Of a DNA stretch of 64,000 bases, positions 19,411 to 29,795 are shown piece by piece. The notes below the pieces were generated by a model. The model was not told where the DNA came from. It made no database searches and saw only the letters and a program-made list of their open reading frames with translations. Both the position numbers and the translations under genes were made by a program. Every line of letters starts with the position of its first letter. The stretch's first letter is position 1. Location: assembly GCA_027486795.1 (NCBI GenBank), contig JAIXOI010000039.1:40659-104658 (forward strand). The letters are read 5' to 3'. The DNA is from Sphingobacteriales bacterium. GTDB taxonomy: Bacteria; Bacteroidota; Bacteroidia; Chitinophagales; CAIOSU01.

Positions 19411-22400
19411 TCACTTCAACAAGGTTATGCTCCCCTTTTGATACCGCACGTTCACCCCATCGCAGTTGAGATAGCTCAATTGGTATACGTATACATCGGG
19501 TGATAAGTAGCGGCCTTTAAAGGTACCATCCCAAGTATAGTTAATATTGTTGGTGCGGAATACCAGCTCCCCCCAGCGGTTGAACACTTGCAGCTCAAGG
19601 AGCTGTATATCGTTGTGGAACAACTCAAACCGATCGTTGATGCCGTTGCCGTCTGGCGAGAATACGTTGGGTATGTATAGATAGCTATCGCTACAATCGC
19701 TGGGCTGCTCCAATAAACTGACAAAAATGGAATCAATAGCCACACAATTGTTGTTGCCCCAAGCCTCCATCGTTATCCAAGTAGGCTCGGTAATAATGGC
19801 AATTGGTTGTTGACTGTTAGGGTTGTTCAACAAAGCAGCATCGGCGGTCCAGTTATAGCTTAATACCGCTGTCGCAGTAGTATTCAGCAAAACGGTATCG
19901 CCAGGATACACTTCGGTGGCGTTGGCCAGTATTTCCACATCTGGCGCGCTATCTACGGTAAGGCTTAGGGTAATGATACTATCGCAACCGTTAATGGCCA
20001 CAAGCGTATCGCGATAAATTCCAGCGTTGATATAGGCAATGCCGCCCATCACCACGCTCTCGCCGGCACATATGGTGCGGTTAATAATAGTGTCGGCCAC
20101 GGGTACAATGCTTAAGCGCAGTGTGAGTATACTGTCGCAGCCCGGTCCGCTTACGGTATCAGTATAAGTACCTGCCGCTGTATAGTTATTACCCTGAAAA
20201 ATATAGCTGCTACCTGCACAAACCAGCGCCGCAACCGTATCCCGCAAATAAGGAAGTACTGCCAAAGTAAGAGTAACTATACTATCACAGGCGGGGCCGC
20301 TTAACGTATCCGTATATATACCAGCAGTGGTATAAACGGTACCATGAAAGTTATAGCCATCGCCAGCACAAATGGTTTGGGTGGTGGTGGCGGTAAGGTA
20401 TGGCAATACGCCTAGCAACAATGTGTGGATGCTGTCGCAGCTAGGGGTGATAATGGTATCGTGGTATGTACCTGCTGCAGTGTAAGTAATGCCTTGAAAG
20501 TTGAAGCTGCCGCCGGGGCAGATAAAGCCCGCCACCGTATCGCGCAAATAGAAAATCACAATTAGGTTGAGGGTAACAATGCTATCACAAAACGGCCCGC
20601 TCACGGTATCGCTGTAAGTACCTGCTGCCGTATATACGTTTCCATGGAAGACATAGCCATCGCCGGCACAAATAGTTTGATTGGTGGTATCTGTAAGGTA
20701 GTTGCTTACCGTTAAGTTTAGTACCACGATGCTATCGCACCCATCGGCCGTTTGCAGGGTATCTCTATAGGTGCCGGTAGCGTTGTGCCCGTTTATCGAT
20801 TGGCCTTGGCAAATAGATTGGCTGATTACCGTACTATCAGCAGGAGTTACGGTTAATATTAATAATATAATGCTATCGCATTGAGTTATGGTGGCAAGGG
20901 TATCCATATAGGTGCCCGCCTGCGTATGTATGTAGGGCCCTATGGCCACGCTCTGCCCTTGGCAAATGGTTTCCATACGCAGATCGAAATAGCTGGGCCG
21001 CACCTCAACTCTGACGAAAATGGTACTATCGCAGCCGTTACCTTGTTGGTGCAGTTCTTTCAATACTATTTGGCTGGTGGTGATGTGGAGGGTATCGTAC
21101 TGCACCGAGCCTGGCAAATGATATACGGTGGGTATGTGCGCGGTATCGCCTTGGCAAATACTCACTGTGCGCATAACACTGTAAGCGGGCTTATGGGTAA
21201 TGTTAGTGGTAACAATACTGTCGCAACCTGAGGCTGCCGGTATGGTATCTATACGCACCTGTATAGAGGTATCGGCAGCGGAGTACGTGAAAGGCCCTAC
21301 TCTTATCACATCGTTAGGGCAAACTATTACGCTTTGGCTACCATACTTAGTAGGGATAATGGTAAGGTTGGTGGTAACGATACTATCGCAGCCGGTAAAT
21401 GCAGAAAGCGTATCTATATAAATACCCGTAGCAGTATAGCGTTGCGTGCCTACCTTTATGGTATCGCCTTGGCAGGCCGTGAAACTTTGGTTTACACGGG
21501 CAAGCATCTCCAAGTGGTAAATGGATTGCACCGTATCGCGACAGCCGTTTATGTCGGCATAGCGGGTAATGATGTACATGCCGGTATCGCTGGCCGATAC
21601 ATTGAGCACACTAAGGGTATCGCCATTAAAGGTGCTACCGTTGGGCTTCTGCCAATGGTATGTATAAAATGGGCTTACCATGGGTATCAGCAATATATCT
21701 TCGCCGGGGCAGGGCGTATTGCTGATGGTGATAGGCGGGAAACGCAGCGTGTCAATATCAGTAGCCGAAACGTAACTGTTGCCACAAGCATCTACCACCC
21801 TAAAGGTATAAGTACCTATAACTGGCAGGTAGAAGATGTTGCTCAATTGGGGGGCAAAGGTTTGCGGGCCAGATATTACCTCGTAGGTGTAAGGTGGCAC
21901 TCCGCCCGAACTATCAACTAGCACCTGTGTGGTAACACTGGCTTGGCAAAAACTATTTACAAATTCGCTTATGTACGGAAACGGCGAGCCGTTAACCACG
22001 ATTGTATCGTAAATAATGTTACAGAAGTCATTATTGTCGAGGTAATACCCCTGCGTAGGAAACTCAAAAAAGTCAATCTTGATGGTGTAGATACCATTGG
22101 GGATGTTGTAGATGGTCTTTCTAACCGAGTCTACCACATCATCCGTCTCTATCACTTGCCCAGTGGTAATATTGGTAATGGTATAAGTAAAGTGCGGCAA
22201 CGGAAAGGGATAGGCATACCTATGCCCACGGTTGATGGCCAAGTTGATAGCATTAAAGATGCCGCACTGCCCCGTGATGGTGCTATTGAAGGTGTAGCTC
22301 TTGCTATCCACCTCGCTGGGCAGTATGGTAAAACTGCTATCAATGCGCTGCCCGCAACTATCCTGCACGCTAAAGTTGTAAGTGCCTGCTGGCAGGTTCT

Positions 22401-23883
22401 TTATCTCGAACAACTGGCCCGCGGGCACCACAAAGGTATCTGGGTAGCTAAGGGTGGATTGGTACTCAAACCCCGGCTTGGTGCTTTGCAGCGTGGGCGG
22501 ACCCGAATCGATAACCCATACCAAGGGTGAAGTATTGTTAAAACCCTGGGTTTGGATTTCAATGGCGATGGTGGAATCCAAACACTCGCGACCCACGGGA
22601 AACGGGTATACGGTAGGTGGTGCCGGGTCGGCCCAAACCCAATCAACCGAAGTATATGTCTTTCCACATTTATCAACCAGTATCAACCGATAAGAATGGC
22701 CCACGATGCCGTTCTGTAGCAATGCATTGGTTACCATTCCCGAGTCGGTTACCATATTCAAGGTAATATCGAACAGGTAATACTCTAATGTATCTGGAAG
22801 CAATGTTGTCATGCCCTGATTATTGATGGTTTGGAAGGCATAGCCCAGCTTTGGTGGGCAAGAGCCAGCTATAACCCCTACAGGAAACGGAATAACATCT
22901 GAGGCTGTGTAGCCATCCATCCGTAAGCTTACCCCGCACGCGTTGGTAATGATGGCATGCCATGGCGAACCACCGAAAACCGCATGCGGCAGTATCGTGT
23001 ATATCTGTACAATGTTGTATTGCGTTATCACATTCCAAAAGGTATTGTTATTGATAGCGCCGTTCATAGTATTGATAGTGATTGATGTGGTATTGCCCAT
23101 ATCATCATGTACCTCCACCGTCATGGGAAATTGTAGGTTGGTATATGTAAAATTAATAATCAGCCTGGCTGAATCGCCACACAGTAAGTAGTGCGTGTAT
23201 TGGTCAGGTGCGAGCGAGCTGGGCACCGACGACAGTACCACGCCCTTGGTTTGAAAGTTGCCACAAGCATCGGTTACGCGCAAAGTGTAGCTGCCATCGG
23301 GCAAATTGTAAAAGGTATCAATGCTTTGCGGCGGTGTGGTTACCGGCGATGGCGGCACTAACTGCCAAGTATAAGGCGCCACTCCTCCTGATTCCAAATT
23401 GCCAATAATATAGCCGTTGGAGCTACTGGTGCATTGTATAACAGGTATCGGGTCAATGTCCATCAATTGGTAGTTGCCCGTAATTATTACGTCAACCAAA
23501 GTAGCCGTTTCGCCAAGCTGGTTCTGTACCTGTACCGTATAGCTACCGGCAGGCAATGCATTAAAGATAGGGCTGCTCTGGCTGGGGCGGGTAAGGGGTC
23601 CAGCGGTGATGCTATATATAAACGGCGCGCCCGTGCCGCTGGCTATTACTTCTATTGTGCCATTGGCTTGGCAGGTACTAATGGTTGTATTGGTATTATC
23701 GATGGCTACTGAGGCAGTGCTTGTCGCCGCCCATAACAGTATTGCTATCAAAGCAAAAGTGCCCTTCATACCCTTTGCAGCAACATATAGAATTGTTAGT
23801 GCTATTCTCATGCCTTCAAATTTAGATGGACTATATGCCGCAGAGGGGGAGATTTCCGTAAAAAGGGTAGAAAATTCCTGCAA
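19411..23883 (-). CDS. large secreted repeat protein with gliding-motility-associated (CHU_C/T9SS type B) C-terminus
   Basis: 1490 aa; about ten CDSI repeats; C-terminus YLYIPNVFSPDGNGINDRFELFHNDIQLLELQVFNRWGELVFRTNNINYTWDGTFKGRYLSPDVYVYQLSY is the CHU_C signature. Start may be downstream of 23883. Confidence 0.93.
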   Translation of the reverse strand: MQEFSTLFTEISPSAAYSPSKFEGMRIALTILYVAAKGMKGTFALIAILLWAATSTASVAIDNTNTTISTCQANGTIEVIASGTGAPFIYSITAGPLTRPSQSSPIFNALPAGSYTVQVQNQLGETATLVDVIITGNYQLMDIDPIPVIQCTSSSNGYIIGNLESGGVAPYTWQLVPPSPVTTPPQSIDTFYNLPDGSYTLRVTDACGNFQTKGVVLSSVPSSLAPDQYTHYLLCGDSARLIINFTYTNLQFPMTVEVHDDMGNTTSITINTMNGAINNNTFWNVITQYNIVQIYTILPHAVFGGSPWHAIITNACGVSLRMDGYTASDVIPFPVGVIAGSCPPKLGYAFQTINNQGMTTLLPDTLEYYLFDITLNMVTDSGMVTNALLQNGIVGHSYRLILVDKCGKTYTSVDWVWADPAPPTVYPFPVGRECLDSTIAIEIQTQGFNNTSPLVWVIDSGPPTLQSTKPGFEYQSTLSYPDTFVVPAGQLFEIKNLPAGTYNFSVQDSCGQRIDSSFTILPSEVDSKSYTFNSTITGQCGIFNAINLAINRGHRYAYPFPLPHFTYTITNITTGQVIETDDVVDSVRKTIYNIPNGIYTIKIDFFEFPTQGYYLDNNDFCNIIYDTIVVNGSPFPYISEFVNSFCQASVTTQVLVDSSGGVPPYTYEVISGPQTFAPQLSNIFYLPVIGTYTFRVVDACGNSYVSATDIDTLRFPPITISNTPCPGEDILLIPMVSPFYTYHWQKPNGSTFNGDTLSVLNVSASDTGMYIITRYADINGCRDTVQSIYHLEMLARVNQSFTACQGDTIKVGTQRYTATGIYIDTLSAFTGCDSIVTTNLTIIPTKYGSQSVIVCPNDVIRVGPFTYSAADTSIQVRIDTIPAASGCDSIVTTNITHKPAYSVMRTVSICQGDTAHIPTVYHLPGSVQYDTLHITTSQIVLKELHQQGNGCDSTIFVRVEVRPSYFDLRMETICQGQSVAIGPYIHTQAGTYMDTLATITQCDSIILLILTVTPADSTVISQSICQGQSINGHNATGTYRDTLQTADGCDSIVVLNLTVSNYLTDTTNQTICAGDGYVFHGNVYTAAGTYSDTVSGPFCDSIVTLNLIVIFYLRDTVAGFICPGGSFNFQGITYTAAGTYHDTIITPSCDSIHTLLLGVLPYLTATTTQTICAGDGYNFHGTVYTTAGIYTDTLSGPACDSIVTLTLAVLPYLRDTVAALVCAGSSYIFQGNNYTAAGTYTDTVSGPGCDSILTLRLSIVPVADTIINRTICAGESVVMGGIAYINAGIYRDTLVAINGCDSIITLSLTVDSAPDVEILANATEVYPGDTVLLNTTATAVLSYNWTADAALLNNPNSQQPIAIITEPTWITMEAWGNNNCVAIDSIFVSLLEQPSDCSDSYLYIPNVFSPDGNGINDRFELFHNDIQLLELQVFNRWGELVFRTNNINYTWDGTFKGRYLSPDVYVYQLSYLNCDGVNVRYQKGSITLLK
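19935..21490 (-). repeat. tandem ~60-80 aa coding repeats (ICxGxxY..YTAAGTYxDT...CDSIVTLNLTV)
   Basis: Ten GCDSI/ACDSI/FCDSI-type units counted in the 1490 aa protein; the central units are the most alike. Confidence 0.88.
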
Positions 23884-24088
23884 TTGCTCATTTCCTAGTT
23901 CAAAAGTATATAAAATGGCTTAAAATTAAACTAGTGGCAATGCGGGTGGCATATCGTTTCCCCCAACAGCGTAATGATACTAAACAGTATGGAGGGTATT
24001 ACGTAGCCATGTTGCGTGACTGTGTTACGCATGGTTCGGCTCCGCTCATTATGACTGTAAAAAAATCGAACAAAGACAAGCCAGGCTT

Positions 24089-26602
24089 TTACCATTTTAC
24101 CACCTTCGGCAAATACCCAGTCTCAGCTTTATACACCTTGCTGAAGTACTTGGGGTCGTTGAAACCACAGCTGTATGCTACTTCCTTCACGGTAGAGTAT
24201 TGTTTGGATTCGATAAGCTCCATGGCCCGTAAAATCTTAAGTTTGGTAATGAGCTGTATAGGCGAATAACCGGTAAGGGCTTTAATCTTTCGGTACATGC
24301 TGTTCTCATCCACCTTTAGGTGCTTGGCAAGTTGGGCATTGTGTATCTCAGTGGTACTGATGTTGGATAGCACGTAATATTTAAACTCGCCCACAAACTT
24401 CTCTGCGGGCGATTCGGGCTTTACTTTCTTATCCGTTCCGCTGGCTAACAAGGCCTCTATGCGCTCCTGGATGCGGGTGCTGGTATGCAAGGTGTTGTGT
24501 ATACAATGTTCCAACTCGGTAATGGAAAACGGCTTGCGTAAAAACACATCGATACCCGCTTCCCAACCTTTGATGCGATTGGGTAGCGAACCCTTGGCAG
24601 TAAGCATAATAACGGGTAGATGGCTAAGTGCTGCATCTTGTTTTATGTGGGTAGTCAACTCAATGCCGTTCATGCGGGGCATCATCAGGTCGGTAATTAC
24701 CAAATCTGGTAGATAAGTTGCCAATAGCTCTTTGGCTTCCTGTCCGTCACCAGTGGTTTTAATGGTATAGTTGCCTTCTAGCGATGCGGTAATGACTTCT
24801 AGCAAATCCATATTATCCTCCACTATCAATAGCCGTGGTTTGTTGATGTGATTAATTGGCTTCGCAGTTTTAGGTTTATATGGTAGGTGTACCTGTTTGT
24901 AATTTAACCGCTTGCCTATATGGTTTTGTTGGGTAGCTTTAAGTTCTACCAGTGGCAATTTTACGGTAAATGTACTGCCTTTGCCTAGCTCGCTATTTAC
25001 GCTTATGGTGCCGCTTAGTAATTCAACCAACTGTTTTACCAAGTATAGCCCAATGCCGAAACCCGTGGCGTTTTTAATGTTTTCGCTATCGTTTTTGGCG
25101 GAGTAGAACTGCGCGAATATGGTCTCCAATTCATGCTTTGCAATGCCGATACCGGTATCTGTTACTTGCAGGGTTAGGGTACGTGCCTTTTTATCGGTCG
25201 AGAGTTTCAGCGTTATCTTACCTTTTGGTGCAGTAAACTTCACCGCATTCGTAAGCAAATTGTATAGCACCCGCTCCAGCTTGGCGAAATCCAGTTCGCA
25301 GATAAGCGCTGGGGACTTACTGATATCCAACTTCAAGGAGATGTCTTTCTGCTCGCATAGTGTAGCGAAGTCAGTTTCCATTAGTTGTAGAAACTGCACC
25401 AAGTCGCCAACCTCGTTATTCACTTGATTGAACTGGAGGTTGGTTTTGTTGATTTCAATAAACTGGTCGATAATGTTGAGCAAGTTATAGCTCTGGTTTT
25501 GAATGGCGCCTAGTCGCCTTGAGCCTGCTTCCGACAGGTTTATGTCGCGCGTTATCAGTTCACAATTACTTAGGATAATATTGAGTGGCGTGCGCAGCTC
25601 GTGGTTGAAGTTGGAGAACACCGAGTCTTTTACCTTACTCATTTCTTGCGAATCCTTCAGTTTCTGTTCTTGCAGGAAGTAATCGCTCTGGTATTTCTGC
25701 TCATAAATTTTGATGTCGATGTTTTCCTCCACATACTCGTTTATAGAGAAGTATAGGTCGCTAAAGGTTTTTTTCAACCCGTCCACATCCCCCAGCTTGG
25801 CATAAGCGTTTGCCATGGCCCTCAGCCAAAAAAAGACTCCCGCCGAGTGGAGAAACTTCTCCGTTTTGTTTTTCTCCAGCAGTGCCTTTGCATGGTTGAT
25901 GAGCTTATGTTGGTCGGGATCGTTGCGCATTTCCCCAATGCTCAACTGGTACAGATAGTTCTTGAACCTATCCTTATAGGCATCGCTCAGTTCGGGGCTG
26001 GACTCCAGCAGCTGTTGTAGCTTGTTTTTATACTCCCTGCCTTTCTCTCCATCGCCCCTATTAAAGTATGCGTTAGAAAGCTCCATGTAATAATCGAGCT
26101 TTTGCACCGTGGTTTGCGGCTTAATTTGGGTTTCGTACTGTCTTAAGTACTCTTGGTGCTGCACCTTGTACTTCTCATCGCGAAGCGAAAGGGAGTAATA
26201 GATGCCCATCAGCTTGGCCAGGTAATCTTCCCTTACGGCCACGTTGGTAAAATCGCATAGTCCTAATGAATACTCCAAGTGCTCTAATCCTTGCTGTACT
26301 TTGCCGTTGTCAATAAGTAGCTTGCACAGGCGCAGCTCCTCAACTATTATCTTGTTTTTGGGCAAGCGTGCCCGTTGATGCACTATTAAATCGAGCGTGA
26401 TTTTCTCTGCCTCCAGCAGCAAGCCCATTCGGGCATAGCGATTGTATATACTCTCGTATAAGCCTATCTTCTCGTCATCAAGAGCGGTGTTGAGCTGCTG
26501 TTTGAGCTCAACAATTTCTTTGATGTATTCTTTATTGCCAAAGCCTATCATAGCAGAGTAATTAGTATTAGAACTTAAAGATATTGCCTTGCCCTGTATC
26601 AA
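24089..26602 (-). CDS. hybrid histidine kinase / response regulator / AraC-type DNA-binding protein (no obvious TM)
   Basis: 837 aa; helical repeat N-terminus, HisKA (FSNFNHELRTPLNIILSNCELI), HATPase (TDTGIGIAKHELETIF, GFGIGLYLVKQLVELL), REC (LLIVEDNMDLLEVI...DLVITDLMMPRMNGIELT...PVIMLTAKG), AraC HTH (YSCGFNDPKYFSKVYKAETGYLP). Confidence 0.94.
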   Translation of the reverse strand: MIQGKAISLSSNTNYSAMIGFGNKEYIKEIVELKQQLNTALDDEKIGLYESIYNRYARMGLLLEAEKITLDLIVHQRARLPKNKIIVEELRLCKLLIDNGKVQQGLEHLEYSLGLCDFTNVAVREDYLAKLMGIYYSLSLRDEKYKVQHQEYLRQYETQIKPQTTVQKLDYYMELSNAYFNRGDGEKGREYKNKLQQLLESSPELSDAYKDRFKNYLYQLSIGEMRNDPDQHKLINHAKALLEKNKTEKFLHSAGVFFWLRAMANAYAKLGDVDGLKKTFSDLYFSINEYVEENIDIKIYEQKYQSDYFLQEQKLKDSQEMSKVKDSVFSNFNHELRTPLNIILSNCELITRDINLSEAGSRRLGAIQNQSYNLLNIIDQFIEINKTNLQFNQVNNEVGDLVQFLQLMETDFATLCEQKDISLKLDISKSPALICELDFAKLERVLYNLLTNAVKFTAPKGKITLKLSTDKKARTLTLQVTDTGIGIAKHELETIFAQFYSAKNDSENIKNATGFGIGLYLVKQLVELLSGTISVNSELGKGSTFTVKLPLVELKATQQNHIGKRLNYKQVHLPYKPKTAKPINHINKPRLLIVEDNMDLLEVITASLEGNYTIKTTGDGQEAKELLATYLPDLVITDLMMPRMNGIELTTHIKQDAALSHLPVIMLTAKGSLPNRIKGWEAGIDVFLRKPFSITELEHCIHNTLHTSTRIQERIEALLASGTDKKVKPESPAEKFVGEFKYYVLSNISTTEIHNAQLAKHLKVDENSMYRKIKALTGYSPIQLITKLKILRAMELIESKQYSTVKEVAYSCGFNDPKYFSKVYKAETGYLPKVVKW

Positions 26603-26691
26603 TCTATGAAAAGTAAGTTTATTAGACGTAATAACCTGAATTCACATTTTCAACGCAGACTTGAAGATCATTTCCGGTAGGCGCCCCCTCC

Positions 26692-26718
26692 TGCGCATAG
26701 GTTTACCGCCTATGCGCA
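26692..26718. repeat. 10-bp perfect inverted repeat hairpin
   Basis: TGCGCATAGG-tttaccg-CCTATGCGCA. Confidence 0.55.
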
Positions 26719-26900
26719 ACTAATGTTGGTAGGCATAGCCTTACACTATCAGGTGGGTAGAAAGGGCCAAGCAATGGCGTGGCCACTTTCGTTTTTTACA
26801 TTACGGCAATCGTTATTTGTTAATACCCGATTGGGTAATGACAACCCGTATTTTTTCAGCATATTTGTAAGTACGTTTTACCCCTTACATACCCTTTGCT

Positions 26901-27635
26901 ATGAAAAAGTATTTGCTACTATTGCCCTTGGCGCTTTTAATGTTTTCATGCGGAAGCGATACCGAAACCACCGATGCGGAAACCGTTGCTACCGATACCA
27001 CCGCTGCACCAGCGCCTGTTGAAGACCCCGCATTGAAGGGCCTTACCGACGAGGACAAAAAACGCTACTACGACGAATACGGTATTGATTATAGCAAAGG
27101 CATGCCCGCCGGATTGAAGGTAGGCGACCAAGCTCCCATTTTTAAGGCTAAAGACCACAAAGGCAACGAATTGTTTTTGCCCGATTTGTACAAAGACAAA
27201 CCACTGGTGCTGGTTTTCTATCGTGGTGCATGGTGCCCCGTGTGCAACAAGCAGCTATCGGCCATCGAAGATTCCCTAAAATACATTAAAAATGCTGGTG
27301 CTACTTTGGTTGCAATTGCGCCGGAAACGATGGATAAAGTGGGCGAAACTGTAGAAAAAACCAAAGCGAGCTATTCAGTAATCGCCGACCCGAATGGCCA
27401 TATTATGAACGCTTACAAGCTCGATTTTTACGTAACTACCGAGTATCAAAAGAAGATAAACGAGTTCTTAAATGCCGACATTGCAACATACAACGGCACC
27501 GAAGAGGCTCGCCTACCAGTACCTGCAACTTATATTATAGGCACCGATGGCAGAATAAAATACGTGTACTTCCACCCCGATTACAACCAAAGGCCCACCA
27601 TTAATGAAATAATACAGGAACTTAAAAAGTTATAA
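26901..27635 (+). CDS. lipoprotein peroxiredoxin-like (AhpC/TSA) protein
   Basis: 244 aa; lipobox LLMFSCGS; GDQAPIFKAKDHKGNELFLPDLYKDKPLVLVFYRGAWCPVCNKQLSAIED. Confidence 0.9.
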   Translation: MKKYLLLLPLALLMFSCGSDTETTDAETVATDTTAAPAPVEDPALKGLTDEDKKRYYDEYGIDYSKGMPAGLKVGDQAPIFKAKDHKGNELFLPDLYKDKPLVLVFYRGAWCPVCNKQLSAIEDSLKYIKNAGATLVAIAPETMDKVGETVEKTKASYSVIADPNGHIMNAYKLDFYVTTEYQKKINEFLNADIATYNGTEEARLPVPATYIIGTDGRIKYVYFHPDYNQRPTINEIIQELKKL

Positions 27636-27753
27636 TATTATCGGAAAGTCGTATTTTTATTGTTCAGGGCAGACCGCTGCGGCATCGAGCTGCAACATTG
27701 GCCCTTGGTAGTGTTATCAACCTAGGTGTATCTGCACCAAAACCTGTAATGTA

Positions 27754-28002
27754 ATGAGTGAAAGCCCATTTATGCCGCAACAACCTAATCAAGTAAAGGC
27801 TCCACTGTTGGTGGGTACTGTGCTAGTGGGCATCGGCATGTTTTTGTTTAGCTATGTAAAGTGGGGGAGTATATTAGTCTCTCTTGGATTGACTGCAGCC
27901 AGCACCGGTCTGCTATACTTTTTGTTGAAAGGCTTTTTACTGAAAAGAACACAGCCCAAATATGGCAACCGCGATATTGACCCCAAGCGTCGCCGAAAAT
28001 AA
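27754..28002 (+). CDS. small membrane protein
   Basis: 82 aa with two hydrophobic segments, followed by a strong terminator hairpin. Confidence 0.6.
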   Translation: MSESPFMPQQPNQVKAPLLVGTVLVGIGMFLFSYVKWGSILVSLGLTAASTGLLYFLLKGFLLKRTQPKYGNRDIDPKRRRK

Positions 28003-28041
28003 AAACGGGTATGGCTAATCCGACAAAGCCATACCCGTTTT
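28002..28041 (+). terminator. intrinsic terminator, 15-bp stem, likely bidirectional
   Basis: AAAACGGGTATGGCT-aatccgacaa-AGCCATACCCGTTTT. Confidence 0.85.
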
Positions 28042-28160
28042 CTACAATCTCCCGAAAAGAACAAACTGCTATAATTCATTCTTGGTATAATAACGTAATT
28101 AGGCTCTTGCGCGTTGCCTGCTACCTTGTTTTATTCGCCAACTTTTGCAAATCTTAACAC

Positions 28161-29171
28161 TTAACGAAAATCGCGTAGCGTGCGGCGGCTATAAAAACCC
28201 TTATAATACCACAGCTCATGCACCTCGGTTAGGTTTATGGTATAGTCTTGATACAGGTTGTTAAACGAATGCAACTGAATATTGCCTGTAGTGCTATCAT
28301 GGCCAATAAGCTGCTTGCACACCACGCCATCGCGTGTAACCACTATAAACACCTCGTTTAGGCGCAACTTATCGCGCCAGTGAGCTGGAGGTAGGTACTT
28401 GGCCTTTACAAAATCGCCCTCCATCAAATGCGGATACATGCTATCGCCCTTCAACTCAAATACACGATAGGTGCCTTCGTCATCGTTATAAAAATCGTAA
28501 TCAGGCAAGTTTTCAATATACTCTGGGTCGGCAAATCCCTTTTGGTAGCCCGCCTGAGCATATACTGGTACCGCTTTTATTACCTCATTATTCTGTCTAT
28601 CCACTACTATTGATAGCACCCTTACATCATCCTCGGGTTTTAAAAACATATCTGGGTCGTCATAAAAAACGTAGCCCAAGTTGGCCTTGTACTTACGGTA
28701 TAGCACATCATACACCAACTTATTGGGGTCCTTTATTCGGTTGGCCTGAAACTCGTATAAATAGTTGTGATAAAGCCCGTTTTTTAAGCAAAAGTCCTCA
28801 TAGTTGGCAATTTCTTGCTCGTCCACAATCTTGTCAACCACCTCCATTACCTTATCGGTACGCTTTTTCGTAAACTTAGGGGTATAGCCCTCCATAGGCT
28901 CCGTAACTACTATGCCATCAGGCTTAGAAAAATACATTTCGCCTTCGCCATATTCTAGCCAATCTGGGTTCAGGTTATAAATTTCTCTTAACTTTCTTGT
29001 GTGCCAGTAAGCAAATTCGGTTTTGCTATTCTCTACCATCGAAATCAAGGCCTGCTCTACCTTTAGCACATCGGCTAGGGCTTTTTGGTTCATTTTCAGG
29101 CTTTTACGAAACTCCTTTAAGCGCTCACCAAGTTTTTCCCTTGATTTAGAGGGGTTTATTTTCATATCCAT
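28161..29171 (-). CDS. XRE-HTH / S24 LexA-like self-cleaving repressor
   Basis: 336 aa; N-terminal HTH (MNQKALADVLKVEQALISMVENSK); C-terminal S24 with AQAG candidate cleavage site (VPVYAQAGYQKGF), Ser in GDSMYPHL, Lys in GVVCKQLIG. Confidence 0.88.
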   Translation of the reverse strand: MDMKINPSKSREKLGERLKEFRKSLKMNQKALADVLKVEQALISMVENSKTEFAYWHTRKLREIYNLNPDWLEYGEGEMYFSKPDGIVVTEPMEGYTPKFTKKRTDKVMEVVDKIVDEQEIANYEDFCLKNGLYHNYLYEFQANRIKDPNKLVYDVLYRKYKANLGYVFYDDPDMFLKPEDDVRVLSIVVDRQNNEVIKAVPVYAQAGYQKGFADPEYIENLPDYDFYNDDEGTYRVFELKGDSMYPHLMEGDFVKAKYLPPAHWRDKLRLNEVFIVVTRDGVVCKQLIGHDSTTGNIQLHSFNNLYQDYTINLTEVHELWYYKGFYSRRTLRDFR

Positions 29172-29200
29172 GTTTTCCTAAAAATTTAACGTCATTTTTC

Positions 29201-29231
29201 TTGACAAGCATAAAATACCTTTATAAATTTG
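29201..29231 (+). promoter_or_regulatory. Bacteroidota-type promoter
   Basis: TTG (29201-29203) - 20 nt - TAAATTTG (29224-29231), matching the -33 TTG / -7 TAnnTTTG layout; faces the small ORFs. Confidence 0.65.
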
Positions 29232-29236
29232 TACTA

Positions 29237-29256
29237 TTACTTCACAATATTAGTAA
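29237..29256. promoter_or_regulatory. candidate repressor operator (dyad)
   Basis: TTACT-N10-AGTAA just downstream of the -7 element, between the divergent S24 repressor and small ORFs. Confidence 0.4.
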
Positions 29257-29447
29257 AGTTTAAATTAAAATGCAAGTTAGCAAGCAAGGCGCTGAATAAC
29301 TCTTCGTTTAAACGAAGCCTTTTATACCAGACTATACTTTATGAATAGTTAAAGGGCCCTGCAAACAATGCAATTCATCGCCATTGCAATACGTGTATCG
29401 CTTTTTACGACACACCCGTTGGCAACAACGGCATAAAGCAAACTGCT

Positions 29448-29711
29448 ATGACTTTACCAATGAAGTACCGTGAAAAAACCTATAAACCAAGGCACATGCA
29501 ACCACACAACCGAGCAAAAGAAATACTCAAACACCTTATAAGCCATAGGTTTGACCAACTAAACACTTATGGGCTACTTACTATTGGGCCTTACTTGATA
29601 CACATTGCCCGAGATGCCGGATTGGATGGGCTTGCCAACGAAATGGAACAAAACCTTAAGCAAGAGCTACCCCCACAAGCCTACTATAGCAGCCAAAAGG
29701 TTGCTGCGTAA
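29448..29711 (+). CDS. hypothetical small protein
   Basis: 87 aa ORF (may start at MKYREK or MQPHNRAKE), downstream of candidate promoter. Confidence 0.5.
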   Translation: MTLPMKYREKTYKPRHMQPHNRAKEILKHLISHRFDQLNTYGLLTIGPYLIHIARDAGLDGLANEMEQNLKQELPPQAYYSSQKVAA

Positions 29712-29756
29712 CACACCCTTACCGCAGCCAAAGAACTGCAGCACCTCTATTTTTTG

Positions 29757-29780
29757 TGCAGCAAGTGCTGCAATATTTTT
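29757..29780 (+). terminator. intrinsic terminator-like hairpin
   Basis: TGCAGCA-ag-TGCTGCA followed by atatttttttg. Confidence 0.6.
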
Positions 29781-29795
29781 TTGTAGCCAAGCACC

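Noticed and set aside
19935-21490. Regularly spaced repeats that could suggest a CRISPR array
   Set aside because: Repeats are imperfect, in frame and coding (CDSI motif), with no conserved short repeat/unique spacer pattern and no cas genes.
20881-22530. Plus-strand ORFs (116, 195 and 195 aa) inside the CHU_C protein
   Set aside because: Antisense shadows of the 1490 aa repeat protein; repetitive composition mirrors the sense repeats.
26641-26760. Possible tRNA or structured RNA upstream of the peroxiredoxin
   Set aside because: A strong hairpin is present but no cloverleaf, T-loop (GTTCRANNC) or CCA context could be found.
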